DNA of 64,000 nt from Varroa destructor (lineage: Eukaryota > Arthropoda > Arachnida > Mesostigmata > Varroidae), in the NCBI RefSeq assembly GCF_002443255.2, contig NW_019211455.1, forward strand, positions 14,055,080 to 14,119,079, read 5' to 3'. A model generated the notes under the pieces. That model was not told where the DNA came from and searched no databases. It saw only the letters and a program-made list of their open reading frames with translations. Positions 28,501-43,500 of the stretch are shown one piece after another. Each line of letters begins with the position of its first letter. The stretch's first letter is position 1. The position numbers were made by a program, and so were the translations under genes.

Positions 28501-31500
28501 TAACGCCGTCAGGTTAAGACGAACGACTCATGGTGCAATCGAAGAACACGTGATGCTACAAGCCTGAACGAGTTACATGTTCTTGTATTGTATATGAAGC
28601 TCGGACGGCGTCTTTCCGTCAGAGCAAGCTGCTAAGTTAAGCAGTGGACAATAACGTCGGATGGGCACATAAAAGTGTGCCCATTCGCAGTTCCTCTACA
28701 ATATCATCTGATGCGATTCGAAATATAATAGCACAGAGTAGATCTCCTTCGACCTTTAACAAAAACTTAACTAGACATTTTATTCATGGGAAAAGCAGCG
28801 GTATTTGTGCTCGGAGAACGAAAACTACCTGAGTGTTGAATAGCTTTTCTATTTTAAGTGCCCAGAACAATATTAGAACATTACAGATCCTTTTGACTAA
28901 ACCCTTCGCTGAACGGTGCCACTTGTGCGAAAAAAAAAAAAGGACATTGTCTGCCTTAGTAGATGTGATCATATCAAGAAACATTTGACTTCAACTAAGT
29001 AATTTCAATTGTTTGTTCAGCTGTCACTTATAACAGCTGAACTCTTCGTGCATAAACGAAAATTTCATACGCAGGAGTTAAGAACACGATTCTGTAACAG
29101 TTTTCTAAGGTGTTCTAATTCACCTCCATTCCCTTCCACGTTATTCGTGCAGCTTTATTTCGAAACCTAGTTGCTTGACTGCTGAACACCTATAAGACTC
29201 TATGAACAGTAAAAAGCAGACATTTAAGTTTAATACGAGTACACTACATTGTGCAAAGTATTTTAACTTTATAAATTAAAAAAAGCAAATTTTCATTTTG
29301 AAATATTTAGTATCGCTATCGAGATCGGTTACGTGACACGAACGGTCTGACGTTTTTGCTCGGCAAGCATTTTAACTGTAATATATGAAGTTCCACTATC
29401 GTTACACTCGTCTTTGCTGCGGTACTAAATTTTTGCGACAGTAGACAGATATCATTGGTAATTGGCCTTTTAATGATTGTTTATTATTAATACTTCACTT
29501 CCTATTTATTTTTTAAGCATTAGTTTCTCTAAGCACTTATGCTGTGCGTTATCTCTCGTAGAGCAATAGGACGTTATGTGTGTATTCGTACTGACCTAGC
29601 TAAATATTCAACAAATATATGTCTTCGATTCAATCCGGCCTAATTTCAAATGATCAGAAAATTTATATCCAATAATATCGGGAAACTATTCGTAGGAACA
29701 TATTCGTTGTTTTTCTGAGCCAACCGTTGTCACAGGTCACCAATACTTACGTTCATACAGAGATGCAACAAAGCTCCAGTCACAGAACAATCACAAACAT
29801 GCAAAATGTGCTCTCATATTAAAAGATATTCCTATTCTACCTAGGACAACCGTACCCAGTCGAGAAGGGGGCACATCCCACACAGTTTCAATCAACGGTT
29901 TCATTCCTGTTTCGTAAGCTGACTGGCCCAACAAAGAAAAAACCTCCTTCAATAAACGATACATTGCAAGCTATGTTAATTAAATAGTATATATAGCTTG
30001 TAGAGTACGGAAAGTCGTCAGCGCGAATCTCTATTGGTTTGAGTTCAGCCGAGCAAACGAAATATATCCCACCAAATACTCCACGATGGAACTGCGACGT
30101 AAGCGAGTGCTTTTCAAGAGGCAATTTCCACTAGCATTCTAATTCAAGCCTCCCGCAAATCTGCCGCTCAGCGGTTGATTCGACTATTCGTTGTCCTGGG
30201 GAACGCCTAAGCGGTCCCTTGGTTATTGTTAGGTTAGGTTCAAGTTAACTTATTGGACGGAGGGGAGCGACGCCCTATCCTAGAACTTTCTCTAGGCTTG
30301 CCGATGCACGCGTGGGATTGCACCTCTGGGCGGCACCGCTCTCAGTAATAGTGGTTCGGCACGGCTACCCAGCTTGTGCTCGACTCCAAACGCAATGAAC
30401 GAAAAAAGCCAAAGAGAGCCAACATCAACAACGACGGTTACAGACGCGTTGCAGCGTCTCACTCTCTTGGACTTCCATAGGACTTTTGGACTCCAGCAGC
30501 AACGCCGAGCTCGGCGTCCGTTCGTCGTTCGTCCTTCTTTCCTTCTCATCGTCCTCATTGAAACCTACGCGTTTCCCTAGCAGCGTTCTTCTTGGGCTAC
30601 CACCATCACCACTTGCTGTTAACTCGCTAACCAGCTCAATGCGGGGATCTTTCTGTTCTACGATTCTCTAGCTCACTCACGCCGTCGTGCTATCTTTCCC
30701 TCTCTCCATTCAACTCGTGTGTCGTCCCTCTTATGCCCTTTTTTATCGGAGCACTTTTTCAAAAACCAAACACCCAAGCTAGAAGCAGCATCCTTATCGA
30801 TGCTGATGAGGCTGGCAGGCTGAGAATCGCTGCTGAGACAGCCGTTGTTAGATTCAGTATCGGCGATGCCGAACTGTTAGTTGTTGCCAGTTGTTTACTG
30901 CTGGGTTAGGTGCCGCTGTTATAGTTGTCGTTAGTGATGATGCTGGTCCTGATAGCCAGCTGCCTGCTTGTGGAGTTGCCCTGAGAGATGAGGGCGCCAC
31001 TCAGCCATGGATCAGATAGATTCTGCTGCTGCCAGCAGAGGAGGATGTCAAGGAGTTGTGTGGCACTCGCCGTTTGCTCTTGTCTATTTTCTCTCTAGTA
31101 TATATAGATGACGTAGGATAGAGTAGTTCCCCAAAAATTGCCGAAAGGCCGCTCGATTGCGCAAGCGAAGACGAAACAACAGAGGACGGGGACAACTACG
31201 CGAGACGGACCCGCTCACACACAGAGATCGACACTCACACCCATGGGCTGGAGCTGTGTATGTAAGCCGCTGTATGAAGTACACCTAAGCCAACTAACGT
31301 AACCAGGAAAGCCATAAAAATAAGAAAATGCCGGCCATGCTTTGTCTGTCAAACCAGCGCCAGCAGAAACACTGGCTTGTCTACCTACGCCTCGTGGTAG
31401 CATAAAGGCACATACAAATATAGAGGCAGATATCATGCAGACAAACACAATAGTCAATTGGCCGCCGTTGCTGCTGCTGCTGCTGTCGTACGCTCCAACA

Positions 31501-34500
31501 GCGAATACGGGAGAATACGAAACTGACAACAACAACCAGCGGCCAGCCAGTCGGCTAACTTAACTGATGCAATCTATACAAGTATCTCTAATAATAGGAT
31601 GGATGCGAACCCCACAGCGGCGCGAAGCTGAGCGTTGGCGAAAACCCCCAACTTGGCCGCCGTCAACACTGTCGCATATGGACAGAGGCTTATAGCACAA
31701 CGTTCGTCGCGAGATGGACAACCCTACTAACAAGCCACAGTTCTCAAACGCGCTTCTGGCCAAAGTACTGCGAAAGTACTACCGGAATCAACGTCAAAAT
31801 TCGTAGATTCCAACGTAGTGTTTTCGTCGTTTAATCGATTCAACATACCCATTGCGATGGCAGCGCTCAGAGTGCCGGTCTCATGATTCGAACTGCTGCA
31901 ACAAGAACTGCACGTTGTGCACGAGCATGCCATAGTTGGTACTAGCAACGCTGCTGCTGCTGTTTTTTGGTTGGTGCTTTAAAACTATGCTGTCAGGCTA
32001 GAGCTTGTTAGAGTTACTGGTTAAGGCCTAAAGCTGTTAGGGATCAAGTACTGCTCCAGTGTGGGTAAAACGTTCTTGCAGAACGGGTTCGTTCACCAAT
32101 GCAATCTCACACAGAGCACGTATTCGAGGTATTGACCTGGCTTTGACTGGCCCTAGATTAGTGCAATGGTCGTAACGGCCGCGGGCAGGGTGGCTTCATC
32201 AAAACAGAGGTGTGCGTGAATTGAAAATATCCCTTGGGACTATGACGGATATTTAAACTTTAAGGGCAACAGTTGGAATAGGGGTGATCAACGACTGGGG
32301 GTTGGTGGATCTAAAAACAAAAAAATAAAAACATTGAAAAATGGCGCCACGAGCGGCTAGTGCTGGCCATGTGTGCTATTTGCCGTTGAACGTTGAAGCA
32401 AGTGGGTAGGAAGTGCATAAATCCAAACGCTTCTATTTCATATCAATGGGTGGCAGTTGCCAGATTTGTAGGCCGATTCTACTCCTTCGTTAAATAGCGC
32501 TTCATAGTCTACTCGGAATTATAAAGCACATCAATATACAGAAATGAAAAGCACTAGTCAACGGACCAAGATTGTCGACCAATAAAAATGGTCGAAGTAA
32601 AAAAAAACTGACAAACACAATCCAACTAACGTATGTTTCAGTTCAAGTTAACGGTTAAACATTTCTCTCAAACAGAATGGGGAACGTTTTCTGTTCTGTA
32701 TGTACTAGTGTGTTGATATCAATACTAATGTCTAGTACATTGTTCCCATATAGCGCACGTACTGTGTTAGAAGGAAAGGCGGCATTTTTAGAGCGCTTGA
32801 TCCATGTTTAGATAGATTGTTCGTGCTAGCCGTGACGCCACAAACGAGCGAGCCTTAACTATGAATTTACAGCCTTTGCTTAATTATATTTTAAACAAAT
32901 ATTATCTGTTCAACGCTTATAGCGGGGAGTGGACCTAAATTAACCAAACGACTTTTCTACCATATGACGTTCTAGGATTTTCAATGCCCATCTATGCTAA
33001 GCATCGTTGTTCTACAGAACGTAGACACATAAGCTAGCAAAATCAAAGATTCTTTTCATAGACCGTCAACACTTTGGTACGGCTATGATGAGCCACATAA
33101 AATTTTCGTTGAACTGGTCGCCACTTCAGCTGGAACCAGCTTCGTCCTTCCACCTGAATAGCTTTTTAGTGATTGCCTAGTACCGCTTAAACCTTAGGAC
33201 CTCGACAGTTACTCATCACTATGGTTCCTCCATTGCTCTAGTCGTGCCTATAATGTTGACATAGATGGCGTAGCGTTGACATGATTCTGGTGGCAAGTGC
33301 ATGGGCTCGTGACACAGCGCTTATGGAAATTTTTGGCCGGATGTCACCTGCGCTTTTTCTCGCACTTCGCAACCCAGCCATAGCCTCAGCTCGAAATCGG
33401 AACTCGCAGTCTTCATACAGGTTGTTCTATACTACACACGAAAAGCAGATTCATCTGGGACATAGTTCAGGGACCGGCAGTTCGACTAGTTTTGTCTTCT
33501 ATACTAACTGCACGAGCAAAGCGTATAGCCAGCCATGTTTTATCACACCATGCCGCGCCCATCACTCGCAACAGCCGTTTAATAGGGTGCTCTCAGCATC
33601 TTATTGGGCCATATTTCAGCCAGTGGGCCAGTGTGTCACAGCTATATATATATATATGTATATAGGTTCATATGTTATAGTATGCAAATGTGAATGTTGA
33701 ACTACAGAAGGGCTCCTTGGCGTGACCTGACGGTTCCGAAGGTACTCGGTCACGCTATTGCTACGAGCTACTTGACTTGTTTATCCCATCTACTATACAC
33801 TTATAAACACACACATGTGTAATGGGTAAACGAACTTCAAATGGCCAATATGTCAATCGGGTTCACAGATTTTGAACACGTCAAGTGGGTTCGAAAGGAA
33901 AGGGGATATACTCTGTCGGGTACAGGGGTTCGATCATTCTCTTTAAAACGTTTGTCAAAAATTAATAGTGAAGTGATTCAAAGCGTAATTCACAGCATAA
34001 TCAATCGATAACGTTAACGCTTGTGGTGTTCAAGCGTGAAGAGTTTTTAGCTGTTAACGTTATAGGTTTTCTTTGAAACAATCCCAGCTTTAATACCGCT
34101 TTCGAATACCTATCACAGAGCGCTTTGTTCTGACAAGGAAAGATCAATAGCACCGATTGCCAGCAAAGAATCGGACTGCCAAACAGACCCGCAGGTAATG
34201 TGTCAATTCTGACGGTCAAGACAAACATCGGTGAAGACTAATCTGTGCTTGTACATGCTCGTCCTCTGTATGTGCACCACGATTCATGTCACCATAGCAC
34301 TTTCTTTTCCTACCATGAAACACATGTACAGGCGGCCTTCGACACGCACCGACAGGGTATATAGATCACAGAGGAAATCTAGCCTAAACACAGGGCTAAG
34401 CGATTCTCCGAAGCAATCAATCGTCAACGCAATGGTTGAGTAACAAGCAAGCCAGCCAGCCAGCTCGTCTCAGGAAACAATGCAAGGCTTGTAGTCCATA

Positions 34501-37500
34501 GTACTAAACCTTATGCCTACTATGTGCCTCTTCGTAAGCCAGTAGCACAGTCGGCGTAGCTATCATGAACTCCTTGGTGGCCTGGTCGTCTATAAAAACG
34601 ACACGCCACCGTCACAGGTTGATATGCCTGACATCCGACCCTCATTGCTATCGAAGTAAGAGATACACCTCTCACCGCGTCACCAAGTGACCGACTGACG
34701 AACGACAATTGCCTCCCCTCGGCGATGATCGAACCTGATGGTGTTGTGGTGACGGTGCACTTTAGAGAAGCGGATCGCGCTGCGCAACCTGTACTCGAAA
34801 GCTAACTAGGAAGTAACTCCCCAAGCAACATATGCTCGATCTGAATTCGATCGTCCGGATCATGGCAATCAGCAAATGGAGAGAGGTCAATTCGTGGAAT
34901 ATCGCCGGAAACGGGTTCAACAAAAAAAACTGGATGATTCCTATGGCGAACGAAAGCTTACAGCCTACTTGTCCTGCAGCAGTTTAAATGTTGTGGTTCG
35001 GTTCACACTTACACATGTATGTACTAATACATGTGTGAGTGTGTTAATTAATGTGTTAATGTGTCAGATAGCTGCCGTAATTGAACAAAAGCGAATCAGA
35101 AAATGCAGAACTCAATTTGTAGAATTCAAGTTGGTTGCTTGAGCTATCGCGTGCGTCTTATATTTCATCGTAGAAATTAATGTACAAATGGCGAATCGTA
35201 AACATGTGATGTAACTACATGAAGCTGCTAACGCTTGCGCAATGCGAAGTCTAACCCGAGACCTTTACAACCCCCGAAATGACCCTGGTCGAGGGGTGGT
35301 TCTGGTACGATATCTTTCCGAGCAGGTTGTAAACATGTCGACACTAGATTACCGGGTGCACTTAATTGGTATTACAATCATATAAAAAGCAAATACATTA
35401 GTTGGGACGTGCGTTAGGTGACAGTCGATTCTTCAACGCATGCTGGTCATTAGGGAATAAGTCACGATATCCTGGCTCGACCTTTTGTGATCGACAGGTT
35501 GTAAGGTCATAAAATCCGCATACAACATGATCCCCTCGATTTTGGTCAATAGGCAGGTTGGAACTGCGAATCAACCTGCCGACTGAGGACTAACACGGAT
35601 TAAGCCTATTTACAACAGATTCCAATTTACTTCTAAATGGTTCGGCGAACCTTACGAGTGTCCCCATCAAACGACGAATGATTGATTTTTTATTGAGGTA
35701 AATAAAATGTGAAGTTGACGTGCGGTGCTCAAGCCGTTGGGCACTACTTGAGGCGCGAAGGATTTTCTGCCTGCTTTCGCTTACCTTGGCATATGAAGGT
35801 GTCAAAGTACGCAAGAAGATTTGCCCGTTGAAGAACCCTGTACAGCTGTAGCTCCGACTCGTTTGACGGCTGAGACGTCATCGCGACTGAAAAGTATCAG
35901 AGAAACGTACAAAAACCCGTGTTTATTCAAAATTGCTAGACAATGAAATAAAAAACAAACGCGCTTAACTTATTCGGCTGCAGGCTCGCAGGCCAGGGGA
36001 TGGTGGACAAATGGTTTATTTTGTGGACATTAATAAATTCGCAATAGATGCCATGACCTATGCGGTAAATAAATTTATTTGTGCATTGGAGCTGACCCTT
36101 CGATTGTACATAAAAGCTCAATGATGGTAAGCAATCATTTAATTTCAAACAGATATATGTGCTCTTGAAAACATACGTCAGCTGTCCTCCATAGTGCAGC
36201 TTCGGTCGGTTTGTTTTCAAATCGCATACCCGGCTAATGGTCTGTACGGATAAGGTGTCCATCAACATTGTTTGATATCATCTAAGACGACTTAAAGCTC
36301 TACATTATGGCGAATTTCAACTCGTGTTAGCCGTTTCAACCATTTCCTTTAATACATATTAGAATGAACCCACATAGACTGTACAATCGAATAGGTTTTG
36401 GTATTTTCGGTACCTGGAACGTACCGGATTTTCGATATTTTTTGTTCCTGCGGGAATAATCCTTATCGTCTATATGATTCCCCCATTATTTGCCACTAAA
36501 AGACCCATTCGATGGCTGTACTCAGTGTTGTTGTCGGTCTTAGAAATTATATAGTATCTTTTTTTTTAATCAGCACATATATATGCACAGCGAGCTTGAA
36601 TGAATAGAACCATAAACAGTTGACGAGCTAATTAAGCTGTAACCGTTGGAGAAATGCTAGCTTGCAAACTAATTAGCAGGGAATGTGCCACATAAAAGGA
36701 TCAGAATTTATCAAAAACACACGTTTCGACATTGTTTTGCCTTAATAATCCCAAATTTTTATTCCTTACACCGCAAAAATGTCAATCCACTGCGGCATTG
36801 CTGAGATTTATTCATTTCGATTATTATCGATGAGTAAACTATTGTACATTTTATATTAACGCATTATTCGGTCACGTACGATCATGCCGTACGGTAAGCG
36901 GCGGCACGATGCGATCTGTTTTTCGTTTTAGTGCCTTTACTTGTCTATCTAACCTGGCGAAGGGGATAACGGCTGCGGGGACGCGCTACCTCTGCTTTCG
37001 ACCATCAACTCCTTTCCTTCACGGCAGCCTTTATTGGCAGGTTGTTCCTTTGGCGATTTGTGAAACTGGCCTCTGGCTCCAGTGGGCTCCGGTCCCAAAA
37101 CCTCGACGCCCACCGCGTGTCCAAGTGAAACTGAAGCCCCGGGATCACGTTCCTTGCAAACAAGCGACAGTGCGGTCGGATTCGTAGCGTTCCCCCCGGA
37201 CGCGTTTACGGTCAACACGGAACGCACGAGCGCCAGAGGCACCACCGTTCTCAGCTTCATCATAGAAAGCCACAAAGTGAAGATCTTCTTCACACCTTTA
37301 CTGAGACGCGTAGATTACGCGCTCACACAGGCACTAACGACCGCCAACACGAACTTTAACAGCAACTCGCAGCTGGCCACCGGTAAACGAACTGATCAAC
37401 AACATCAACAGGTCAACATGGTTTGTCGCGCCACACGATTCATTGAAGACTGGCTGACCTCAACGGTATCACTTTACTGAATACATTTCACTTATGGGAG

Positions 37501-40500
37501 AAGTTCGATGTCGCGCACTTAATACTGGCAATCTAACACTGAGCAGCTACAACTTTATACAACTATTAGAAATAACACATTTACGACTAATCGTCTCTAT
37601 CTTCAACTAAGTATGCTTCTGTTGACATCTCACCAGAATAACGGGTAGCAAAAGGTTTTGAGCAAAAAGAATTTCGGCAATTGCTGCTCTAATTTATGCT
37701 TGCACTTTGGCTGAATTTGTTTTCTGCTTGATAGATGGTATATGCAAGCGGATGCTGAAGACAGCTCTACGAACAAAACACTTTCGTCCTGTTCGTGAAA
37801 GCATATGCTAGATAAACGAAAGTAAACGTAACGTTTAGACGATACCCGAACGTATCCAGTTCGACTTCAAGATTCGGATATGGTTTTGCCTGTCTTGAAC
37901 TGTTGGGCCTATCGGTCTACTTTAGGTATTCACTTCAGGTATTAGTCAGGCACGTGCTTCTGCCCTTTAATGGGCCTGAGACCTACTTGGGATTCTCTTT
38001 TCCACAACAACCAAGAGACATCACAGCGTGTTCACACAAAAATATGCCGCCGTCCATGTTTTTCGTTAGTGACAGTCAGTAGATAGACTAGACATCCGTT
38101 AATGCACTAGTGCCATAATCAGCTGTTGCTCGGCTTACAATATTTCTTAGTTTGTTTGTTTGTTAAATAAAGGCGCGACGGGTTTGTGTATTCGACAATA
38201 AAGGCCTGTTGCAACAAAACGCAATTCTTGCTCGGGTGATGCTTTGTTGGACCATTCCTGATGTCTTTACTTATAGATCCTAAGAAACCGCTTCGGAGCA
38301 TTAGAGTTCTCTTTCTCAGCAGCACGAGGCGTACGCGACTGATCGTGGTACGTCCACCGCACACTTCACTTGGTTTTTCGGTGAGCACCCTCTGCACCGC
38401 TGTGCTCCGATCCGTTCTCGACCCGTCGCGCTGTCTGAATCTCGATCTGAGAGTCTCGAGCGGTCTGGCACCAGGCAGCTATCCGGAGCGCTTGCCTGCG
38501 ATTCGCGCGCCCTACAACAACTCTTTCGCGCCGTCGTTGCAGCTGGCACAGCATCAGCAGCAGAGGCAGCCGCACCAGCGGCGGTAGCAGCCGGAGCCGC
38601 TTTGTTCTCCTCTCTCAAAAACTCCCGAAGAAGATTCGAGGAGAAGGGCGAAAAGATGCTTTTTGCCGACCGCCCGCTGGCCCCACCGCCACTGCTCCGC
38701 TCCTGGCGGGCCGTGTTTGGTTCGGCGATGCACGACGCGGCCCAGTGTTGCCACGGACTGTCCCGTACCCGTGCTACTGCCGCTGCCGGTTTTACCGAGG
38801 ACTTTGCCTTCGGACCTCAATGATCAGATAGGAATCGGTGAGACCGCGTTCACCAAGCAAAGTCAACGGTAAGTTAAGCTCGTCATCTGGCAAACTTAGA
38901 ATGAAGATATAGTATCGACTACGGACAGCGGACAAAACCATACAAGCGAAATATCAGACAAAAAATGATATAGAAAGGAACGAAGGGAAAAACACGGCTG
39001 ACTATATGTGCTATTTTGTGCTATGGTCTGTGTGAAGCTGGGGATGTTAAAACACTGATGTGATGATGAGGAGGAGGGTAGGTAGCAGTGCCCCTGCTGG
39101 TAGCGCTACTCCGGGGCTACTGCAGGAAAGCAGTCACAGCAACCTCATAGACAGACTATAAGATAGTTAAGAAAAGGAAACAGAGAGGGAGAGAGAGAGA
39201 GAACGAGACAACCAGGGGCCGATGGGTTTAAGGAAGGGGTCACAGGACAGCAGCGGTGTTGGCCCTGATTGCGTCGCCACGGCGGCGGTGATGGTGGCAG
39301 TGGTGGTTCTGGGGCCCGGTCGGGGGCCCTAGTTCCCGAGCAACGGGAGAGGCAATGTGTGTAACAAAAAACAGAACGCTCGGAGTAGAAAGAAAAGCTG
39401 CGGGCGGCGGCTCAGGGCGGAGACTAGCGGAGAGAGAAGACAAGGACGCTTGAATGGTGTAATAAATTTAGAGAGCGAAAAACAAAGAAAAAAAGAAGAA
39501 GAAGCCGTAATACCCCCAATACAAAAAATATTCAAGCGGATCACATGTATCTACGATGAAAAGTGCTACAGTAGCGTCCAACGTAACACTGTCGATCAGT
39601 GCACGCAAATTATGTTCAGACCGTATCAGAACGGTTTCCTTGCAAAGGAAGAAAGAAGCTTCCAATAATGTCAGTGATGAGAGAAACCGTCGAGGCCAAT
39701 ACAATTCCACTGGGACATCGGCATTTTATCTCTAGGTCTCAGTATCACCTCCGAGCGACAGGCGCAATAAGGAGACGGAATGTCGCCCATCGCTGATAAC
39801 AGCAGATACTTCTTGGTTTGCGTCAGAGTTTGAAAGCGGTTTTTGTCAAAGGGCCAAAATTTATTGAGATACAACGCAAATAAAAACCGAACGTGTCTGT
39901 ATAGAATACGCAATAGCACTGAGACCTGCGCGGCGACAAATGTTTTTTAGAGTTATAAACCGTTATAAATACACATCATTTAACCGCTAACAGTTATGAG
40001 CACCCGAGCTTATTCATGACTTTCATATATCATTTCTATAGCTTTTGTTCAATGAATCATACCTAACATTAGCTCGACTTTTTTGTTTGATGTCGTCGAC
40101 TGATTAAGCCAGCACTCAAGTTAGGAACTTGTTGCAATTGTTCTATCATACTATTTTATTACCCCACTGAACTTACGATTGTTGTAGCTCCCATTGTCAT
40201 AGTTCTTACACGATTCCGTCCTAACAAGCCCAGTACATAGTTCAAGTTATTCCAAACACACCGAGGTATTTTGAAGTATTATTCGGTTAATCTGATTCAT
40301 GTATTTCACGGTCTTGATGAAGGCAATATCTATGTTTCAAATTTTACGCCGTTAAAATGCCATCACACGACTGGTTGCCAACACGAACGAGATATGCCTG
40401 TGCCCGGATTCGAAGCTACACCACAATGTGTCCAACAATTTACTACCCGCTAAGCTATCACGGGGATTTGGTAAAGGTAACCGAAAAGAAAGTGACTTCA

Positions 40501-43500
40501 AAACTTCACGTTAAGCTCAAAAAAAGGTCGGGAAGCTGTATGAAAGTACCGATAGTTCTAGAAACTCGACATATTTGTCCTTACCCTGCTGCTTTGTCAT
40601 CGAGCTAAGCCTATGGCTAAGGAATCAGAAAAATCGTTAAAATCGTTTTTGTAACAGAACTTTTGGGAGAACTTTTGTCAGTTTCAAGTTCCAAGCGATA
40701 CCTGCCATATGTAGCGTAGTGGTAAAACGATATATATATATATATATTATTCTTTTAAGAGTATAAGATTACGTTCTAAATGGACACGCACACTCTGACG
40801 TGCCTGTACGTAAATGCCGTCGGGTCAAGTGACTGGTATGATTTTTGTATCTTTTCTTGGGCAGAGTGATCCTCTTTCTGAGCATGAACACCTCTAAGAT
40901 ACGTAGGGTTTTCTCACTAAGGTGCGTAAATCAAAAACCAATGCTGGAAAACAAACTGCTTCAGCGACTAACAATTTACTGATTTCTCTCCGTAGCGTTA
41001 CGAGCGTCGAGTAATTAATCTTACTAGGTACAAAGAAGCCACTGTCGATAAGGAAACACGAAACGAATACATAAGTAACCCTAGATTGGGTTTGGTACAT
41101 GGGATGTTGGGGATATTCTTTGCATCTTTCAGGTCTCCAACTTCCGCTTTTCTTTAGAATAGAAAGTGCGCACATTCAAAGCTGAAGCTCTGAACAAACT
41201 TTGCGTACCATTATAAACAAGATCAAGTCGTTTTCAAGTGTCTCTGTATTCTTATACAAATGCATGATATGTTAGTGCGGGGCGGGGGGTGTGTGTCGCG
41301 CACCGATGACTTGTGGTACTGCGAAATGAAAACAAGCCAAATTTTGCTCTGTTCGCAGGACGTAGGTCAGGCTGTGTCTAGTTGCTAGGTCGTCACCGCG
41401 CGTTTCGTGTTAATACATAAGCAAGTCGTGACTCTTCTGCCTGGATTTCCCATTTGCCGCACGCCCGTTCATTAAATGCTGGTTTATTATTTACTCTAAC
41501 AGTGGGAATGCGCATACGCCGCTAAATGAGTATTGACACATGGACAAGATTGGTGCTTTGGAGGCAACCACTGCCAAAACAACTGCAACGACAATGATAG
41601 CAACGCACCAAAAAAAAACTCGAGTAACAACAAGCAAATATCATCATCATCACCGCCGCCATAACTTCAGTCGCAGGCACCGTCCCATTTCAATTCATGC
41701 CGCCTAGGCCAGATACCAGATATTGCTAAGAAAAGCCTTCAATGAATGGCTGCGGCAGTGATGATCCAAAGTCATTCACTGGGCGTCAGTCGCTGGGCAA
41801 TGCCAGCGGTCTGACCGCCAATTCAAGGTAGTCCTCAGAGAATCATGACGATAGTGAAGTTGTGTTGCCTGAACTAAACGAAGACGTTGCTTTGTTTTTT
41901 AGAATTACTCTATTAACCCTACATCTCCCTGCTTCCTTTCAGTACTGTCATGGCAATGGCGCATCTGAGCTGTGTTGCGTGTCTGTCCTAACAGTTATGG
42001 CCTGCGACTTGTTGGACTATGGACTGCTGTGTTGTTGTTGTCGTCGTCGTCATTATCATCCTGAAGGAAGGAGAAGTCGCGCACGTTTGAAGCTTGTCAG
42101 AGTCTGGAGGCGGCGGTGGCCACCGCGCGAAGAACGACCCACCTCAGAAAGACAATAAAGGGCGAGAGAAAACATTAGAGGAATGGGCAGTGACATCAAG
42201 TCAGTCAATGTAATGTCATCATGAAGGAAGACGAAAACACGTTGATTTATGAACCAGTCTTGGTCGCATGGTGAGAAGTGACTTATCTTCATGAAGAGCA
42301 GTTTCCTTCTGCAACGCCTGTTGTGTGCACGCAAGACCGTGCAAATATCGCTCTACTCGATATGCTTTCACTAAAGATCCTCTTTGCTTATTGCAAGAAC
42401 GACACCGAAGAGCACTGAGATAGATGAGCTTCTGAAAACAGCGCCGATATTGGCCTGGCCCTATATATGAAATTGGCTTCGTTTCATTTTTCCCTATTTT
42501 GGAGTATCCTATCTGAATTAGCCGCCACGATGCGCTTGCTGTTGTCCATTCAAATCGAAACAAAAGATGACTGAACGCATCGTAAGGATACAGTAACGTT
42601 CTCAGCAGGGATTAGCACTTAGCTTCATAAGCGACGGAAGGAAAACAGATGTAAAAGTGGGAAATTATCGAAAACAGTGTCACATGACCAAGCATAGCCG
42701 TTAGAATATAGGTAGCCAGTACGGTCTAGATGATGGGTGCCCATAACCACCCACCTATATTACGAAATGTCACGCTGGTCAAAGCAGGGATGGGCACTTT
42801 TATCCAGCATGAGGTAATAAGTAACAGTAGAATTCAATACTAAGCACAACAATAGTATGCCACAACCGTCTCCGGCTACTCTGTAAAGTGTACCATTTTA
42901 AAACGGCATTTTAAAAAATCAGTGATTTTTCTCCGTTTCAATAAGCGAACAGGCACATTGCAGAGGCAGAGCAAAATTTGTTTTCTCTGAAACTACAAGA
43001 CCTCTCTCGTTTTCAGGTGACGCAGACATCCATTAGTCAACGAACAGATCTCGGGTAATACCTGTTCCAAACAGCATAAGTCCCTAATCGATTAGAAGGT
43101 TAAAGACTTACGAAGCTGATCGAACAGTCAGTCGCCAAATTAACATGTCCATATCCATCTCTCTTCCTCCCCTCCAACCAAAGTAGTATTCTATTAAAAC
43201 TCAAAGTTGGAATAGATGTTGCGCGAGAAAGACATGCCCTTGCTACCGGAGCGCAAAAGACGATTAATCCGCTTGGCCGCACGACTTCGCGTATCGATTA
43301 CTATGAATGATATTATTGTCGCGTTGCGGCAGCTTGCGCAACAAGCAGCACCTCACAATCTGGGTTGGTTACGGGCCATTTCAACTCTGGCCAGGGTCTA
43401 CCTTTTGGTCCGGGAAAGACTTGGCCCCTTTTCGATCTACTGCTTGCTCTACGCAGTGTTTCACAACCTAGGCTTCCTCTAGCTGTCCCGTATAGGGCGA

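Noticed and set aside
30226..30242. TTAGGTTAGGTT as insect-type telomeric repeat
   Set aside because: Only two units; well within chance.
36909..37480. Overlapping open frames on both strands as an extra nab exon
   Set aside because: The only donor on the minus strand is weak (CAG|GTTAGA) and the sequence has no similarity to NAB. Exon 1 joins exon 2 in frame without it.
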